Positions 17,581-27,671 are shown, counted from the first letter of the stretch. The stretch is DNA of 64,000 nucleotides from Escherichia coli (GCF_036503815.1 NZ_AP027764.1:3100001-3164000); one strand, 5' to 3'. Numbers and translations: made by a program. Notes: generated by a model from the sequence alone, not told the origin.

Positions 17581-18722
17581 GTCTGAATATGTTCTGGTTT
17601 TTACCGACCCACGGTGACGGGCATTATCTGGGAACGGAAGAAGGTTCACGTCCGGTTGATCACGGTTATCTGCAACAAATTGCGCAAGCGGCGGATCGTC
17701 TGGGCTATACCGGTGTGCTCATCCCGACGGGGCGATCGTGTGAAGATGCGTGGCTGGTGGCAGCGTCGATGATCCCTGTGACGCAACGGTTGAAGTTTCT
17801 TGTTGCCCTGCGCCCCAGTGTGACATCGCCTACCGTTGCCGCCCGCCAGGCCGCCACGCTGGATCGTCTCTCTAACGGACGCGCGTTGTTTAATCTGGTC
17901 ACAGGCAGCGATCCGCAAGAGCTGGCAGGCGACGGCGTATTCCTTGATCATAGCGAGCGTTACGAAGCCTCGTCTGAATTTACACAGGTCTGGCGGCGCT
18001 TATTGCAGGGCGAAACCGTCGATTTTAACGGTAAACATATTCATGTACGTGGAGCAAAACTGCTCTTCCCGCCGATTCAACAGCCTTATCCTCCGCTTTA
18101 CTTTGGCGGATCGTCAGATGCTGCCCAGGATCTGGCCGCTGAACAGGTAGATCTTTATCTCACCTGGGGCGAACCGCCTAAACTGGTAAAAGAGAAGATC
18201 GCGCAAGTGCGGGCGAAAGCTGCCGCACATGGACGCAAAATTCGTTTCGGTATTCGCCTGCATGTGATTGTCCGCGAAACTAACGACGAAGCGTGGCAGG
18301 CCGCTGAGCGCTTAATCTCCCATCTTGATGATGAGACCATCGCTAAAGCACAAGCCGCGTTTGCCCGCACGGATTCCGTGGGGCAACAGCGAATGGCGGC
18401 GCTACATAACGGCAAGCGCGACAATCTGGAGATCAGCCCCAATTTATGGGCGGGCGTTGGCTTAGTGCGCGGCGGTGCCGGGACGGCGTTGGTGGGCGAT
18501 GGTCCGACGGTCGCCGCGCGAATCAACGAATACGCTGCGCTTGGCATCGACAGCTTTGTGCTTTCTGGTTATCCGCATCTGGAAGAAGCGTATCGGGTCG
18601 GCGAGTTGTTGTTCCCACATCTGGATATTGCCATTCCGGAAATTCCCCAGCCACAACCGCTGAATCCGCAAGGCGAAGCGGTGGCGAATGATTTTATCCC
18701 CCGTAACGTCGCGCAAAGCTAA
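17577..18722 (+). CDS. ssuD: FMNH2-dependent alkanesulfonate monooxygenase SsuD
   Basis: 381 residues, bacterial luciferase-like TIM barrel (starts MSLNMFWFLPTHGDGHYLG). With FMNH2 from SsuE it cleaves C1-C14 alkanesulfonates to aldehyde and sulfite, releasing sulfur for cysteine synthesis. ATGA overlap with ssuA (17577-17580) suggests coupled translation. Confidence 0.98.
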   Translation: MSLNMFWFLPTHGDGHYLGTEEGSRPVDHGYLQQIAQAADRLGYTGVLIPTGRSCEDAWLVAASMIPVTQRLKFLVALRPSVTSPTVAARQAATLDRLSNGRALFNLVTGSDPQELAGDGVFLDHSERYEASSEFTQVWRRLLQGETVDFNGKHIHVRGAKLLFPPIQQPYPPLYFGGSSDAAQDLAAEQVDLYLTWGEPPKLVKEKIAQVRAKAAAHGRKIRFGIRLHVIVRETNDEAWQAAERLISHLDDETIAKAQAAFARTDSVGQQRMAALHNGKRDNLEISPNLWAGVGLVRGGAGTALVGDGPTVAARINEYAALGIDSFVLSGYPHLEEAYRVGELLFPHLDIAIPEIPQPQPLNPQGEAVANDFIPRNVAQS

Positions 18723-18733
18723 GGAACAAAATG

Positions 18734-19525
18734 ATGGCAACGCCAGTGAAAAAGTGGTTATTGCGCGTTGCCCCCTGGTTTTTACCGGTGGGCATCGTGG
18801 CGGTGTGGCAACTGGCCTCCTCGGTTGGCTGGTTGTCGACGCGTATTTTGCCCTCACCGGAAGGGGTGGTGACGGCGTTCTGGTCGCTCTCAGCCAGCGG
18901 CGAATTGTGGCAACATCTGGCGATCAGCTCCTGGCGGGCGCTGATTGGTTTTTCAATTGGCGGATCGCTGGGCTTGATTCTGGGACTGATTAGCGGGCTG
19001 TCGCGCTGGGGAGAACGGCTGCTGGATACCTCAATTCAAATGTTGCGCAACGTGCCGCATCTGGCGCTGATCCCACTGGTGATTTTGTGGTTTGGCATTG
19101 ATGAATCCGCGAAAATCTTTCTGGTGGCGCTCGGCACACTATTCCCCATTTATATCAACACCTGGCACGGCATCCGTAATATCGATCGCGGTCTGGTGGA
19201 AATGGCGCGTAGCTATGGATTATCCGGCATACCGCTGTTTATCCATGTGATCCTGCCTGGTGCCCTGCCCTCAATTATGGTCGGCGTACGTTTTGCGTTG
19301 GGCCTGATGTGGCTGACGCTGATTGTTGCCGAAACCATTTCTGCCAATTCCGGCATTGGTTATCTGGCGATGAATGCGCGGGAGTTTTTGCAAACGGATG
19401 TGGTGGTAGTCGCCATTATTCTCTACGCCCTGCTCGGCAAACTTGCTGACGTCAGCGCGCAGCTGTTAGAGCGCCTCTGGCTGCGCTGGAATCCGGCTTA
19501 TCATTTGAAGGAGGCCACGGTATGA
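18734..19525 (+). CDS. ssuC: Alkanesulfonate ABC transporter permease SsuC
   Basis: 263 residues with about six membrane helices and the permease EAA loop (EMARSYGLSGIPLFIHVILPGALPS region). Two adjacent ATGs occur at 18731 and 18734; the second gives the K-12 length. AAGGA at 18722-18726 suits either, so the start is uncertain by one codon. It pairs with SsuB ATPase and SsuA. Confidence 0.95.
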   Translation: MATPVKKWLLRVAPWFLPVGIVAVWQLASSVGWLSTRILPSPEGVVTAFWSLSASGELWQHLAISSWRALIGFSIGGSLGLILGLISGLSRWGERLLDTSIQMLRNVPHLALIPLVILWFGIDESAKIFLVALGTLFPIYINTWHGIRNIDRGLVEMARSYGLSGIPLFIHVILPGALPSIMVGVRFALGLMWLTLIVAETISANSGIGYLAMNAREFLQTDVVVVAIILYALLGKLADVSAQLLERLWLRWNPAYHLKEATV

Positions 19526-20289
19526 ATACTGCTCGTCTGAACCAGGGCACACCCTTGTTACTCAATGCAGTAAGCAAACATTACGCGGAAAATATCGTCC
19601 TGAACCAACTGGATTTACATATTCCGGCAGGTCAGTTTGTGGCGGTGGTGGGCCGCAGCGGTGGTGGCAAAAGTACCCTGCTGCGCCTGCTGGCAGGTCT
19701 GGAAACGCCAACCGCAGGCGATGTGTTAGCGGGTACCACACCGCTGGCTGAGATTCAGGAAGACACGCGAATGATGTTTCAGGATGCGCGTCTGCTACCG
19801 TGGAAATCGGTGATTGATAACGTTGGGTTAGGCCTTAAAGGTCAGTGGCGCGATGCCGCGCGTCGGGCGCTGGCAGCGGTAGGGCTGGAGAATCGCGCGC
19901 GGGAATGGCCTGCCGCACTTTCTGGCGGGCAGAAACAGCGTGTGGCGCTGGCAAGAGCGTTGATTCATCGACCGGGTTTATTATTGCTTGATGAACCGCT
20001 CGGGGCGCTGGACGCCCTGACTCGGCTCGAGATGCAGGATTTGATTGTGTCACTTTGGCAGGAGCACGGCTTTACCGTACTGTTGGTGACGCATGATGTG
20101 AGCGAAGCGGTAGCAATGGCGGACCGGGTGTTGTTAATTGAAGAGGGAAAAATTGGTCTGGATTTGACGGTGGATATCCCCCGTCCGCGCCGGTTAGGGT
20201 CGGTGAGATTAGCGGAGCTGGAAGCGGAAGTGTTGCAACGGGTGATGCAGCGTGGTGAATCTGAAACTCGCCTGAGAAAACAGGGGTAA
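19522..20289 (+). CDS. ssuB: Alkanesulfonate ABC transporter ATPase SsuB
   Basis: 255 residues: Walker A GRSGGGKST, Q-loop MMFQDARLLPW, signature LSGGQKQR, Walker B LLLLDEP, H-loop TH. Energises sulfonate uptake by SsuC. ATGA overlap with ssuC. Last gene of the operon, followed by a hairpin shared with pepN. Confidence 0.97.
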   Translation: MNTARLNQGTPLLLNAVSKHYAENIVLNQLDLHIPAGQFVAVVGRSGGGKSTLLRLLAGLETPTAGDVLAGTTPLAEIQEDTRMMFQDARLLPWKSVIDNVGLGLKGQWRDAARRALAAVGLENRAREWPAALSGGQKQRVALARALIHRPGLLLLDEPLGALDALTRLEMQDLIVSLWQEHGFTVLLVTHDVSEAVAMADRVLLIEEGKIGLDLTVDIPRPRRLGSVRLAELEAEVLQRVMQRGESETRLRKQG

Positions 20290-20295
20290 ATTCCC

Positions 20296-20330
20296 CGAAT
20301 GGCGGCGCTATTGCCGCCATTCGGTTATTT
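20296..20330. terminator. ssuB/pepN convergent terminator
   Basis: An 11-bp stem CGAATGGCGGC/GCCGCCATTCG (20296-20306 with 20313-20323) lies in the 42-nt gap between the converging genes. T-tracts are short on both sides (GTTATTT on the plus strand), so efficiency may be moderate. Confidence 0.75.
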
Positions 20331-20331
20331 A

Positions 20332-22944
20332 TCAAGCCAGTGCTTTAGTTATCTTCTCGTACAGATCGCCAGAGAGATTTTCCAGCCCTTTCAACTGCTC
20401 CAGCGCCGCGCGCATTTTCTCCTGACGTTTGGCATCGTAACGCTTCAGGCGAATCAGCGGTTCAATCAGACGTGAAGCCACCTGCGGGTTACGGCTGTTG
20501 AGGTCGGTAAGCATTTCCACCAGGAACTGGTAACCGCTGCCATCTTCGGCATGGAACGCTGCCGGGTTGCTGCCCGCAAACGCGCCAATCAACGAACGAA
20601 TGCGGTTCGGGTTGCTCATGGTAAATGAGCGATGCTGCAACAGACCACGCACCGTCTCCAGCACATTCGCCGCCGGGCTGGTGGCTTGCAGGATAAACCA
20701 TTTATCCATCACCAGACCATCCTGATGCCACTTGTCGTCGTACTCCTGCATCAGCGCGTCACGGCATGGCAACTGTGCAGCAACCGCCGCAGAAAGCGCG
20801 GCCAGCGCATCGGTCATATTGTTTGCTTCATGGAACTGCTTGCTTACCAGCACGTCAGCCAGATGCGTTTCACCAAAAGCGAGGAAGCGCAGGCAGGCAT
20901 TTCGCAGAGTGCGTTTTGCAATATCTTCATGCTCAACGCGATACTCGCTCTGGTAATTCGCGTTGTAAATAGCCAGCAGCTCATCCGCCAGTTCAGTCGC
21001 CAGAGTACGGGTGAGTGCTTCACGCACTTCGGCAATAGCAATCGGATCGATGATATCGAACAGTTCTGCCATTTCATTTACCGAAGGCAGCGTCAGAATT
21101 TCTGCCGCCAGCGCCGGATCAATCTTCTCATCGAGCAGCACCGCGCGGAAAGCGTCAGCCACATGCACCGGCAGAGACAGCGGCTGCCCTTGCTGATGAC
21201 GGGCGACGTTGAGCTTGATGTAGGTTGCCAGCAGGCTTTGCGCCGCATCCCAGCGGGAGAAATCATTACGCGCATGACGCATCAGGAAGGTCAGTTGCTG
21301 ATCGCTCCACTTATATTCCAGTTTCACTGGCGCAGAGAATTCGCACAGCAGTGCGGGCACCGGCTGGAAGTAGACATTATCAAAGACAAAGGTCTGTTCC
21401 GCCTGGGTGACGTTCAGCACCGAATTCACCGGGTGACCGCCTTTCTGCAACGGGATCACTTTGCCTTCGTTGTCATACAGTTCGATGGCAAACGGAATAT
21501 GCAGCGGCTGTTTTTCTGCCTGATCCGGCGTAGCAGGCGTGCGCTGGCTGATGGTCAGGGTGTACTGCTCGGTTTCCGGATTATAGTCGTCTTTGACGGT
21601 CACAACCGGCGTACCAGACTGGCTGTACCAACGGCGGAAATGGGAGAGATCGACATTCGACGCATCTTCCATCGCCTGAACAAAGTCGTCGCAGGTTGCC
21701 GCGCTGCCATCATGGCGCTCAAAATAGAGCTGCATCCCTTTCTGGAAGTTTTCTTCGCCCAGCAGAGTGTGGATCATGCGAATCACTTCCGCGCCCTTCT
21801 CATAAACGGTCAGGGTGTAGAAGTTGTTCATTTCAATAACCATATCCGGGCGGATCGGGTGCGCCATCGGGCTGGCGTCTTCCGCAAACTGCAATCCGCG
21901 CATGGTGCGCACGTTGTTGATACGGTTTACTGCGCGGGAACCAAGATCAGAGCTGAACTCCTGATCGCGGAACACGGTTAAGCCTTCTTTCAGGCTGAGC
22001 TGGAACCAGTCGCGACAGGTCACACGGTTACCGGTCCAGTTGTGGAAATATTCGTGACCAATAACGCGCTCAATATCGAGATAATCTTTATCGGTCGCGG
22101 TATCGGTGCGCGCCAGTACATACTTAGAGTTAAAGATGTTAAGACCTTTATTCTCCATTGCGCCCATATTGAAGAAATCCACCGCGACGATCATATAGAT
22201 GTCGAGGTCATACTCCAGACCGAAGCGTTCTTCATCCCACTTCATGGAATTTTTCAGCGAGGTCATCGCCCACGGTGCACGGTCGAGATTACCACGATCA
22301 ACATACAGCTCTAGCGCCACTTCGCGACCAGAACGCGTGGTGAAGGTGTCGCGCAGTACATCAAAGTCACCTGCCACCAGCGCAAACAGGTAGCACGGTT
22401 TCGGGAACGGGTCCTGCCATTGTACCCAGTGGCGTCCATTTTCCAGTTCGCCTTGCGCAACGCGGTTACCGTTGGAAAGCAGGAAGGGATATTTGGTTTT
22501 ATCGGCAATAATTTTGGTGGTAAAACGCGCCAGCACGTCCGGGCGGTCGAGATAATACGTAATATGGCGGAAACCTTCGGCTTCACACTGGGTGCAAAGC
22601 GCATCGCCTGACTGATAAAGCCCTTCCAGCGCAGTATTCGCCGCCGGGCTTATTTCATTAACAATCTTGAGCGTAAAACGCTCCGGCAAATTACTGATGA
22701 CCAGTGCGCCCTCTTCTTCTTTCCAGGCGGTCCACGGCTCATCATTAATATGAACAGAAACCAGTTTAAGATCTTCGCCATCAAGACGAAGCGGAGCATC
22801 TGATGCACCATGACGGACAGCCTGGCTGACCGCGGTAACGACCGTCTTTTGCGCGTCCAGGTCAAAGGTCAAGTCAATATCAGTAATCTGGTAATCCGGC
22901 GCACGATAATCGTGACGGTATTTGGCTTGTGGCTGTTGAGTCAT
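20332..22944 (-). CDS. pepN: Aminopeptidase N
   Basis: 870 residues, M1 zinc metallopeptidase. The exopeptidase motif GAMEN (near residue 261) and the zinc site HEYFH plus a downstream Glu (SLKEGLTV) are intact, followed by the C-terminal helical domains of the ePepN type. It is the main cytosolic aminopeptidase in E. coli. It is divergent from pncB across a 265-nt gap containing both promoters. Confidence 0.98.
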   Translation of the reverse strand: MTQQPQAKYRHDYRAPDYQITDIDLTFDLDAQKTVVTAVSQAVRHGASDAPLRLDGEDLKLVSVHINDEPWTAWKEEEGALVISNLPERFTLKIVNEISPAANTALEGLYQSGDALCTQCEAEGFRHITYYLDRPDVLARFTTKIIADKTKYPFLLSNGNRVAQGELENGRHWVQWQDPFPKPCYLFALVAGDFDVLRDTFTTRSGREVALELYVDRGNLDRAPWAMTSLKNSMKWDEERFGLEYDLDIYMIVAVDFFNMGAMENKGLNIFNSKYVLARTDTATDKDYLDIERVIGHEYFHNWTGNRVTCRDWFQLSLKEGLTVFRDQEFSSDLGSRAVNRINNVRTMRGLQFAEDASPMAHPIRPDMVIEMNNFYTLTVYEKGAEVIRMIHTLLGEENFQKGMQLYFERHDGSAATCDDFVQAMEDASNVDLSHFRRWYSQSGTPVVTVKDDYNPETEQYTLTISQRTPATPDQAEKQPLHIPFAIELYDNEGKVIPLQKGGHPVNSVLNVTQAEQTFVFDNVYFQPVPALLCEFSAPVKLEYKWSDQQLTFLMRHARNDFSRWDAAQSLLATYIKLNVARHQQGQPLSLPVHVADAFRAVLLDEKIDPALAAEILTLPSVNEMAELFDIIDPIAIAEVREALTRTLATELADELLAIYNANYQSEYRVEHEDIAKRTLRNACLRFLAFGETHLADVLVSKQFHEANNMTDALAALSAAVAAQLPCRDALMQEYDDKWHQDGLVMDKWFILQATSPAANVLETVRGLLQHRSFTMSNPNRIRSLIGAFAGSNPAAFHAEDGSGYQFLVEMLTDLNSRNPQVASRLIEPLIRLKRYDAKRQEKMRAALEQLKGLENLSGDLYEKITKALA

Positions 22945-23116
22945 AAATAACCTTTAGCATCTTTTATAGAGTCTGGTGTTCAGTCTATTCCTGTTGCGTA
23001 AATCGCGCTATGCAGAATCTTCATCTTTTCAGGTACAAACGCCTTTATTGCTACATTTTTATAACATACGCAGCGCAATACCATCGACCAGAAAGGTGAC
23101 ATATGGTGTGATCGGG

Positions 23117-23180
23117 GTTCAATAAATTACGAAACAAGGTATACTCCAGCAGTTCCTGAAGATGTTTATTGTACTAAACG
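23117..23180 (+). promoter_or_regulatory. pncB promoter with NadR box
   Basis: TATACT at 23140-23145 is a good -10; GTTCAA at 23117-23122 is a weak -35 at 17 bp. Just downstream, TGTTTA-N6-TAAACG (23163-23180) matches the NadR operator TGTTTA-N6-TAAACA in all but the last base. NadR repression of pncB by NAD is established in enterobacteria. The site lies within the transcribed leader. Confidence 0.8.
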
Positions 23181-23209
23181 CTCCTGTACGAGGACGCTAC
23201 TGCGCACCT

Positions 23210-24412
23210 ATGACACAATTCGCTTCTCCTGTTCTGCACTCGTTGCTGGATACAGATGCTTATAAGTTGCATATGCAGCAAGCCGTGTTTCATCACTATT
23301 ACGATGTGCATGTCGCGGCGGAGTTTCGTTGCCGAGGTGACGATCTGCTGGGTATTTATGCCGATGCTATTCGTGAACAGGTTCAGGCGATGCAGCACCT
23401 GCGCCTGCAGGATGATGAATATCAATGGCTCTCAGCCCTGCCTTTCTTTAAAGCCGACTATCTTAACTGGCTACGCGAGTTCCGCTTTAACCCGGAACAA
23501 GTCACCGTGTCCAACGATAATGGCAAGCTGGATATTCGTTTAAGCGGCCCGTGGCGTGAAGTCATCCTCTGGGAAGTTCCTTTGCTGGCGGTTATCAGTG
23601 AAATGGTACATCGCTATCGCTCACCGCAGGCCGACGTTGCGCAAGCCCTCGACACGCTGGAAAGCAAATTAGCCGACTTCTCGGCATTAACCGCCGGTCT
23701 TGATATGTCGCGCTTCCATCTGATGGATTTTGGCACCCGCCGACGTTTTTCTCGTGAAGTACAAGAAACCATCGTGAAACGCCTGCAACAGGAATCCTGG
23801 TTCGTAGGCACCAGCAACTACGATCTGGCGCGTCGGCTTTCCCTCACGCCAATGGGAACACAAGCACACGAATGGTTCCAGGCGCATCAGCAAATCAGTC
23901 CGGATCTTGCCAACAGCCAGCGAGCTGCACTTGCAGCCTGGCTGGAAGAATATCCCGACCAACTTGGCATTGCGTTAACCGACTGTATTACCATGGATGC
24001 TTTCCTGCGAGATTTCGGCGTAGAATTTGCCAGCCGCTATCAGGGCTTGCGTCATGACTCCGGCGACCCGGTTGAATGGGGCGAAAAAGCCATTGCACAT
24101 TATGAGAAGCTGGGAATTGATCCACAGAGTAAAACGCTGGTTTTCTCTGACAATCTAGATTTACGCAAAGCGGTTGAGCTATACCGCCATTTCTCTTCCC
24201 GCGTGCAATTAAGTTTTGGTATTGGGACTCGCCTGACCTGCGATATCCCCCAGGTAAAACCCCTGAATATTGTCATTAAGTTGGTTGAGTGTAACGGTAA
24301 ACCGGTGGCGAAACTTTCTGACAGCCCTGGCAAAACTATCTGCCACGATAAAGCGTTTGTTCGGGCGCTGCGCAAAGCGTTCGACCTTCCGCATATTAAA
24401 AAAGCCAGTTAA
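23210..24412 (+). CDS. pncB: Nicotinate phosphoribosyltransferase
   Basis: 400 residues from ATG 23210 (MTQFASPVLHSLL); in-frame extension would run across the NadR box. It converts nicotinate and PRPP to nicotinate mononucleotide with ATP, the salvage route to NAD. The phosphorylated His lies in GTQAHEWF, and the SGDP motif (RHDSGDPVEW) is present. Single-gene unit with its own terminator. Confidence 0.98.
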   Translation: MTQFASPVLHSLLDTDAYKLHMQQAVFHHYYDVHVAAEFRCRGDDLLGIYADAIREQVQAMQHLRLQDDEYQWLSALPFFKADYLNWLREFRFNPEQVTVSNDNGKLDIRLSGPWREVILWEVPLLAVISEMVHRYRSPQADVAQALDTLESKLADFSALTAGLDMSRFHLMDFGTRRRFSREVQETIVKRLQQESWFVGTSNYDLARRLSLTPMGTQAHEWFQAHQQISPDLANSQRAALAAWLEEYPDQLGIALTDCITMDAFLRDFGVEFASRYQGLRHDSGDPVEWGEKAIAHYEKLGIDPQSKTLVFSDNLDLRKAVELYRHFSSRVQLSFGIGTRLTCDIPQVKPLNIVIKLVECNGKPVAKLSDSPGKTICHDKAFVRALRKAFDLPHIKKAS

Positions 24413-24420
24413 TATCATCA

Positions 24421-24445
24421 GGGAGCTAATCGGCTCCCTTTTTTT
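24421..24445 (+). terminator. pncB terminator
   Basis: GGGAGC taatcg GCTCCC followed by seven T, nine nt after the pncB stop. Confidence 0.92.
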
Positions 24446-24487
24446 ACCTTTAATTCCGAAATCTTTCGCTGCATTTGCGAATTCTGC

Positions 24488-24515
24488 TTGTCTGATTGCA
24501 GATGCCAGGTAACAT
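24488..24515 (+). promoter_or_regulatory. Candidate asnS promoter
   Basis: TTGTCT (24488-24493), a 16-bp spacer and TAACAT (24510-24515) form a plausible sigma70 promoter about 65 nt before the asnS start. Neither hexamer is perfect. Confidence 0.4.
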
Positions 24516-24580
24516 AGGTATCCCCCCATTGAAGGGTGGACAAGTGTTTATTTTTTCCGACTATTAACAGAGAGAATATT

Positions 24581-25981
24581 ATGAGCGTTGTGCCTGTAGC
24601 CGACGTACTCCAGGGCCGCGTAGCCGTTGACAGCGAAGTCACCGTGCGCGGATGGGTACGTACCCGCCGAGATTCAAAAGCTGGCATCTCCTTCCTCGCC
24701 GTTTATGACGGTTCCTGCTTTGATCCTGTACAGGCTGTCATCAATAATTCTCTGCCCAATTACAATGAAGACGTTCTGCGTCTGACCACCGGTTGCTCGG
24801 TCATTGTGACGGGTAAAGTCGTGGCGTCGCCAGGCCAGGGGCAACAATTTGAAATTCAGGCCAGCAAGGTTGAAGTTGCTGGTTGGGTTGAAGATCCAGA
24901 CACTTACCCGATGGCGGCAAAACGCCACAGCATTGAGTATCTGCGTGAAGTCGCTCACCTGCGTCCGCGCACAAACCTGATTGGTGCCGTCGCGCGCGTT
25001 CGCCATACGCTGGCGCAGGCGCTGCATCGCTTCTTTAACGAGCAGGGATTCTTCTGGGTTTCAACGCCACTGATTACTGCGTCTGATACCGAAGGGGCTG
25101 GCGAAATGTTCCGCGTTTCTACGCTGGATCTGGAAAACCTGCCGCGTAACGATCAGGGCAAAGTGGATTTCGACAAAGACTTCTTTGGTAAAGAGTCTTT
25201 CCTGACCGTATCTGGCCAGTTGAATGGCGAAACCTACGCTTGCGCATTGTCCAAAATTTATACCTTCGGCCCGACTTTCCGTGCTGAAAACTCCAACACC
25301 AGCCGTCACCTGGCGGAATTCTGGATGCTGGAGCCGGAAGTGGCGTTTGCTAACCTGAACGATATCGCGGGTCTGGCTGAAGCCATGCTGAAATATGTCT
25401 TCAAAGCGGTTCTCGAAGAACGCGCTGACGACATGAAATTCTTCGCTGAACGCGTAGATAAAGATGCCGTTTCACGTCTGGAACGCTTTATTGAGGCCGA
25501 TTTCGCGCAGGTGGATTACACCGACGCAGTGACCATTCTCGAAAACTGCGGCAGGAAGTTTGAAAACCCGGTTTACTGGGGCGTCGATCTCTCTTCTGAG
25601 CATGAGCGTTATCTGGCAGAAGAACACTTTAAAGCACCGGTAGTGGTTAAAAACTATCCGAAAGATATTAAAGCGTTCTATATGCGCCTTAACGAAGACG
25701 GTAAAACCGTTGCGGCTATGGATGTTCTGGCTCCGGGCATCGGTGAAATCATTGGTGGTTCTCAGCGTGAAGAGCGTCTGGACGTGCTGGACGAGCGTAT
25801 GCTGGAAATGGGCCTGAATAAAGAAGATTACTGGTGGTATCGCGATCTGCGTCGCTACGGTACTGTTCCGCATTCCGGTTTCGGTCTTGGTTTTGAACGC
25901 CTGATTGCTTACGTAACTGGCGTGCAAAACGTGCGTGATGTGATTCCGTTCCCACGTACTCCGCGTAACGCCAGCTTCTAA
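24581..25981 (+). CDS. asnS: Asparagine-tRNA ligase
   Basis: 466 residues, class IIb aminoacyl-tRNA synthetase. An N-terminal OB-fold anticodon-binding domain (about 1-110) precedes the catalytic core with motif 2 ([15 protein letters not shown]) and motif 3 (GFGLGFERL). The ATG at 24581 gives [12 protein letters not shown] and the K-12 length. Monocistronic, between the pncB terminator and its own. Confidence 0.99.
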
Positions 25982-25994
25982 TTTAGCGTCTTCA

Positions 25995-26023
25995 AGAGCC
26001 AGCGCCCGCTGGCTCTTTTTTTA
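25995..26023 (+). terminator. asnS terminator
   Basis: AGAGCCAGC gccc GCTGGCTCT then a run of T, starting 14 nt after the asnS stop. Confidence 0.93.
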
Positions 26024-26372
26024 TCCTTTCTGTCAAGTTATCTGTTTGTTAAGTCAAGCAATCTATTTGCAACCCCGCCATAACGATCATCCTGTTACGG
26101 AATATTACACTGCAACATTTGCGCACAAAAAATAATCCGCATTCTTATTGCGGATTAGTTTTTTCTTAGCTGATAGCACAATTTTCATACTATTTTTTGG
26201 CGTTCTGGATGTCTGAACGAGGATTTATTGCCAGGTCGATAAAGTTTCCATCAGAAACAAAATTTCCTTTTAGTTAATTTAAATATAAGGAAATCATATA
26301 AATAGATAAAAATTGCTGTAAATATCATCATGATTCAATAGAAATATGACGGCGTTCACAAAGTTCCTTAAA
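26024..26372. other. AT-rich upstream part of the asnS-ompF gap
   Basis: About 350 nt with no credible gene on either strand. It contains the two-way hairpin at 26131-26165 and then very AT-rich DNA (26240-26350). In E. coli the far upstream ompF region holds an additional OmpR site and IHF sites used for repression at high osmolarity; the AT-rich DNA suits this, but I cannot place those sites firmly. Confidence 0.6.
26131..26165. terminator. Bidirectional terminator-like hairpin in asnS-ompF gap
   Basis: AATCCGCA (26134-26141) and TGCGGATT (26149-26156) form an 8-bp stem. The plus strand continues AGTTTTTT and the minus strand continues ATTTTTT, so both directions look like intrinsic terminators. 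It is a second barrier 110 nt after the asnS terminator and 420 nt before ompF. Confidence 0.65.
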
Positions 26373-26582
26373 TTTTACTTTTAGTTACATATTTTTTCTT
26401 TTTGAAACTATATCTTTATATTTGTAGCACTTTCACGGTAGCGAAACGTTAGTTTGAATGGAAAGATGCCTGCAGACACATAAAGACACCAAACTCTCAT
26501 CAATAGTTCCGTAAATTTTTATTGACAGAACTTATTGACGGCAGTGGCAGGTGTCATAAAAAAACCATGAGGGTAATAAATA
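26373..26582 (+). promoter_or_regulatory. ompF promoter, OmpR boxes and leader
   Basis: Three adjacent OmpR 20-mers are visible: 26374-26393 (TTTACTTTTAGTTACATATT), about 26394-26413 and about 26414-26433, matching the F1-F3 arrangement. AAAGAT at 26462-26467 is the known poor -10, putting the start near 26474 and leaving a leader of about 110 nt. The leader end (GTCATAAAAAAACCATGAGGGTAATAAATAATG) is the part paired by MicF in E. coli. EnvZ/OmpR and MicF control is established knowledge; the boxes are read from the sequence. Confidence 0.85.
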
Positions 26583-27671
26583 ATGATGAAGCGCAATATT
26601 CTGGCAGTGATCGTCCCTGCTCTGTTAGTAGCAGGTACTGCAAACGCTGCAGAAATTTATAACAAAGATGGCAACAAAGTAGATCTGTACGGTAAAGCTG
26701 TCGGTCTGCATTATTTCTCCAAGGGTAACGGTGAAAACAGTTACGGTGGCAATGGCGACATGACCTATGCCCGTCTTGGTTTTAAAGGGGAAACTCAAAT
26801 CAATTCCGATCTGACCGGTTATGGTCAGTGGGAATATAACTTCCAGGGTAACAACTCTGAAGGCGCTGACGCTCAAACTGGTAACAAAACGCGTCTGGCA
26901 TTCGCGGGTCTTAAATACGCTGACGTTGGTTCTTTCGATTACGGCCGTAACTACGGTGTGGTTTATGATGCACTGGGTTACACCGATATGCTGCCAGAAT
27001 TTGGTGGTGATACTGCATACAGCGATGACTTCTTCGTTGGTCGTGTTGGCGGCGTTGCTACCTATCGTAACTCCAACTTCTTTGGTCTGGTTGATGGCCT
27101 GAACTTCGCTGTTCAGTACCTGGGTAAAAACGAGCGTGACACTGCACGCCGCTCTAACGGCGACGGTGTTGGCGGTTCTATCAGCTACGAATACGAAGGC
27201 TTTGGTATCGTTGGTGCATATGGCGCCGCTGACCGTACCAACCTGCAAGAAGCTCAACCTCTTGGCAACGGTAAAAAAGCTGAACAGTGGGCTACTGGTC
27301 TGAAGTATGACGCGAACAACATCTACCTGGCAGCGAACTACGGTGAAACCCGTAACGCTACGCCGATCACTAATAAATTTACAAACATCAGCGGCTTCGC
27401 CAACAAAACGCAAGATGTTCTGTTAGTTGCGCAATACCAGTTCGATTTCGGTCTGCGTCCGTCCATCGCTTACACCAAATCTAAAGCGAAAGACGTAGAG
27501 GGTATCGGTGATGTTGATCTGGTGAACTACTTTGAAGTGGGCGCAACCTACTACTTCAACAAAAACATGTCCACCTATGTTGACTACATCATCAACCAGA
27601 TCGATTCTGACAACAAACTGGGCGTAGGTTCAGACGACACCGTTGCTGTGGGTATCGTTTACCAGTTCTAA
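26583..27671 (+). CDS. ompF: Outer membrane porin OmpF
   Basis: 362 residues; signal peptide 1-22 (GTANA|AEIYN), then a 16-stranded trimeric porin barrel with the constriction loop L3 motif PEFGGD and the terminal Phe typical of BAM substrates. General diffusion pore for small solutes and many antibiotics, and a receptor for colicins. The protein seems identical to K-12 apart from an Ile in KFTNISGF (Thr in K-12 as I recall), in clear contrast to OmpA in the same window. Confidence 0.99.
   Translation: MMKRNILAVIVPALLVAGTANAAEIYNKDGNKVDLYGKAVGLHYFSKGNGENSYGGNGDMTYARLGFKGETQINSDLTGYGQWEYNFQGNNSEGADAQTGNKTRLAFAGLKYADVGSFDYGRNYGVVYDALGYTDMLPEFGGDTAYSDDFFVGRVGGVATYRNSNFFGLVDGLNFAVQYLGKNERDTARRSNGDGVGGSISYEYEGFGIVGAYGAADRTNLQEAQPLGNGKKAEQWATGLKYDANNIYLAANYGETRNATPITNKFTNISGFANKTQDVLLVAQYQFDFGLRPSIAYTKSKAKDVEGIGDVDLVNYFEVGATYYFNKNMSTYVDYIINQIDSDNKLGVGSDDTVAVGIVYQF

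Noticed and set aside
20632..21981. A 449-codon plus-strand frame antisense to pepN
   Set aside because: It lies wholly inside the intact, conserved pepN frame and shows Arg/His/Gln-rich nonsense composition.
26625..27413. A 262-codon minus-strand frame antisense to ompF
   Set aside because: Shadow of biased ompF codons; no start signal or family.
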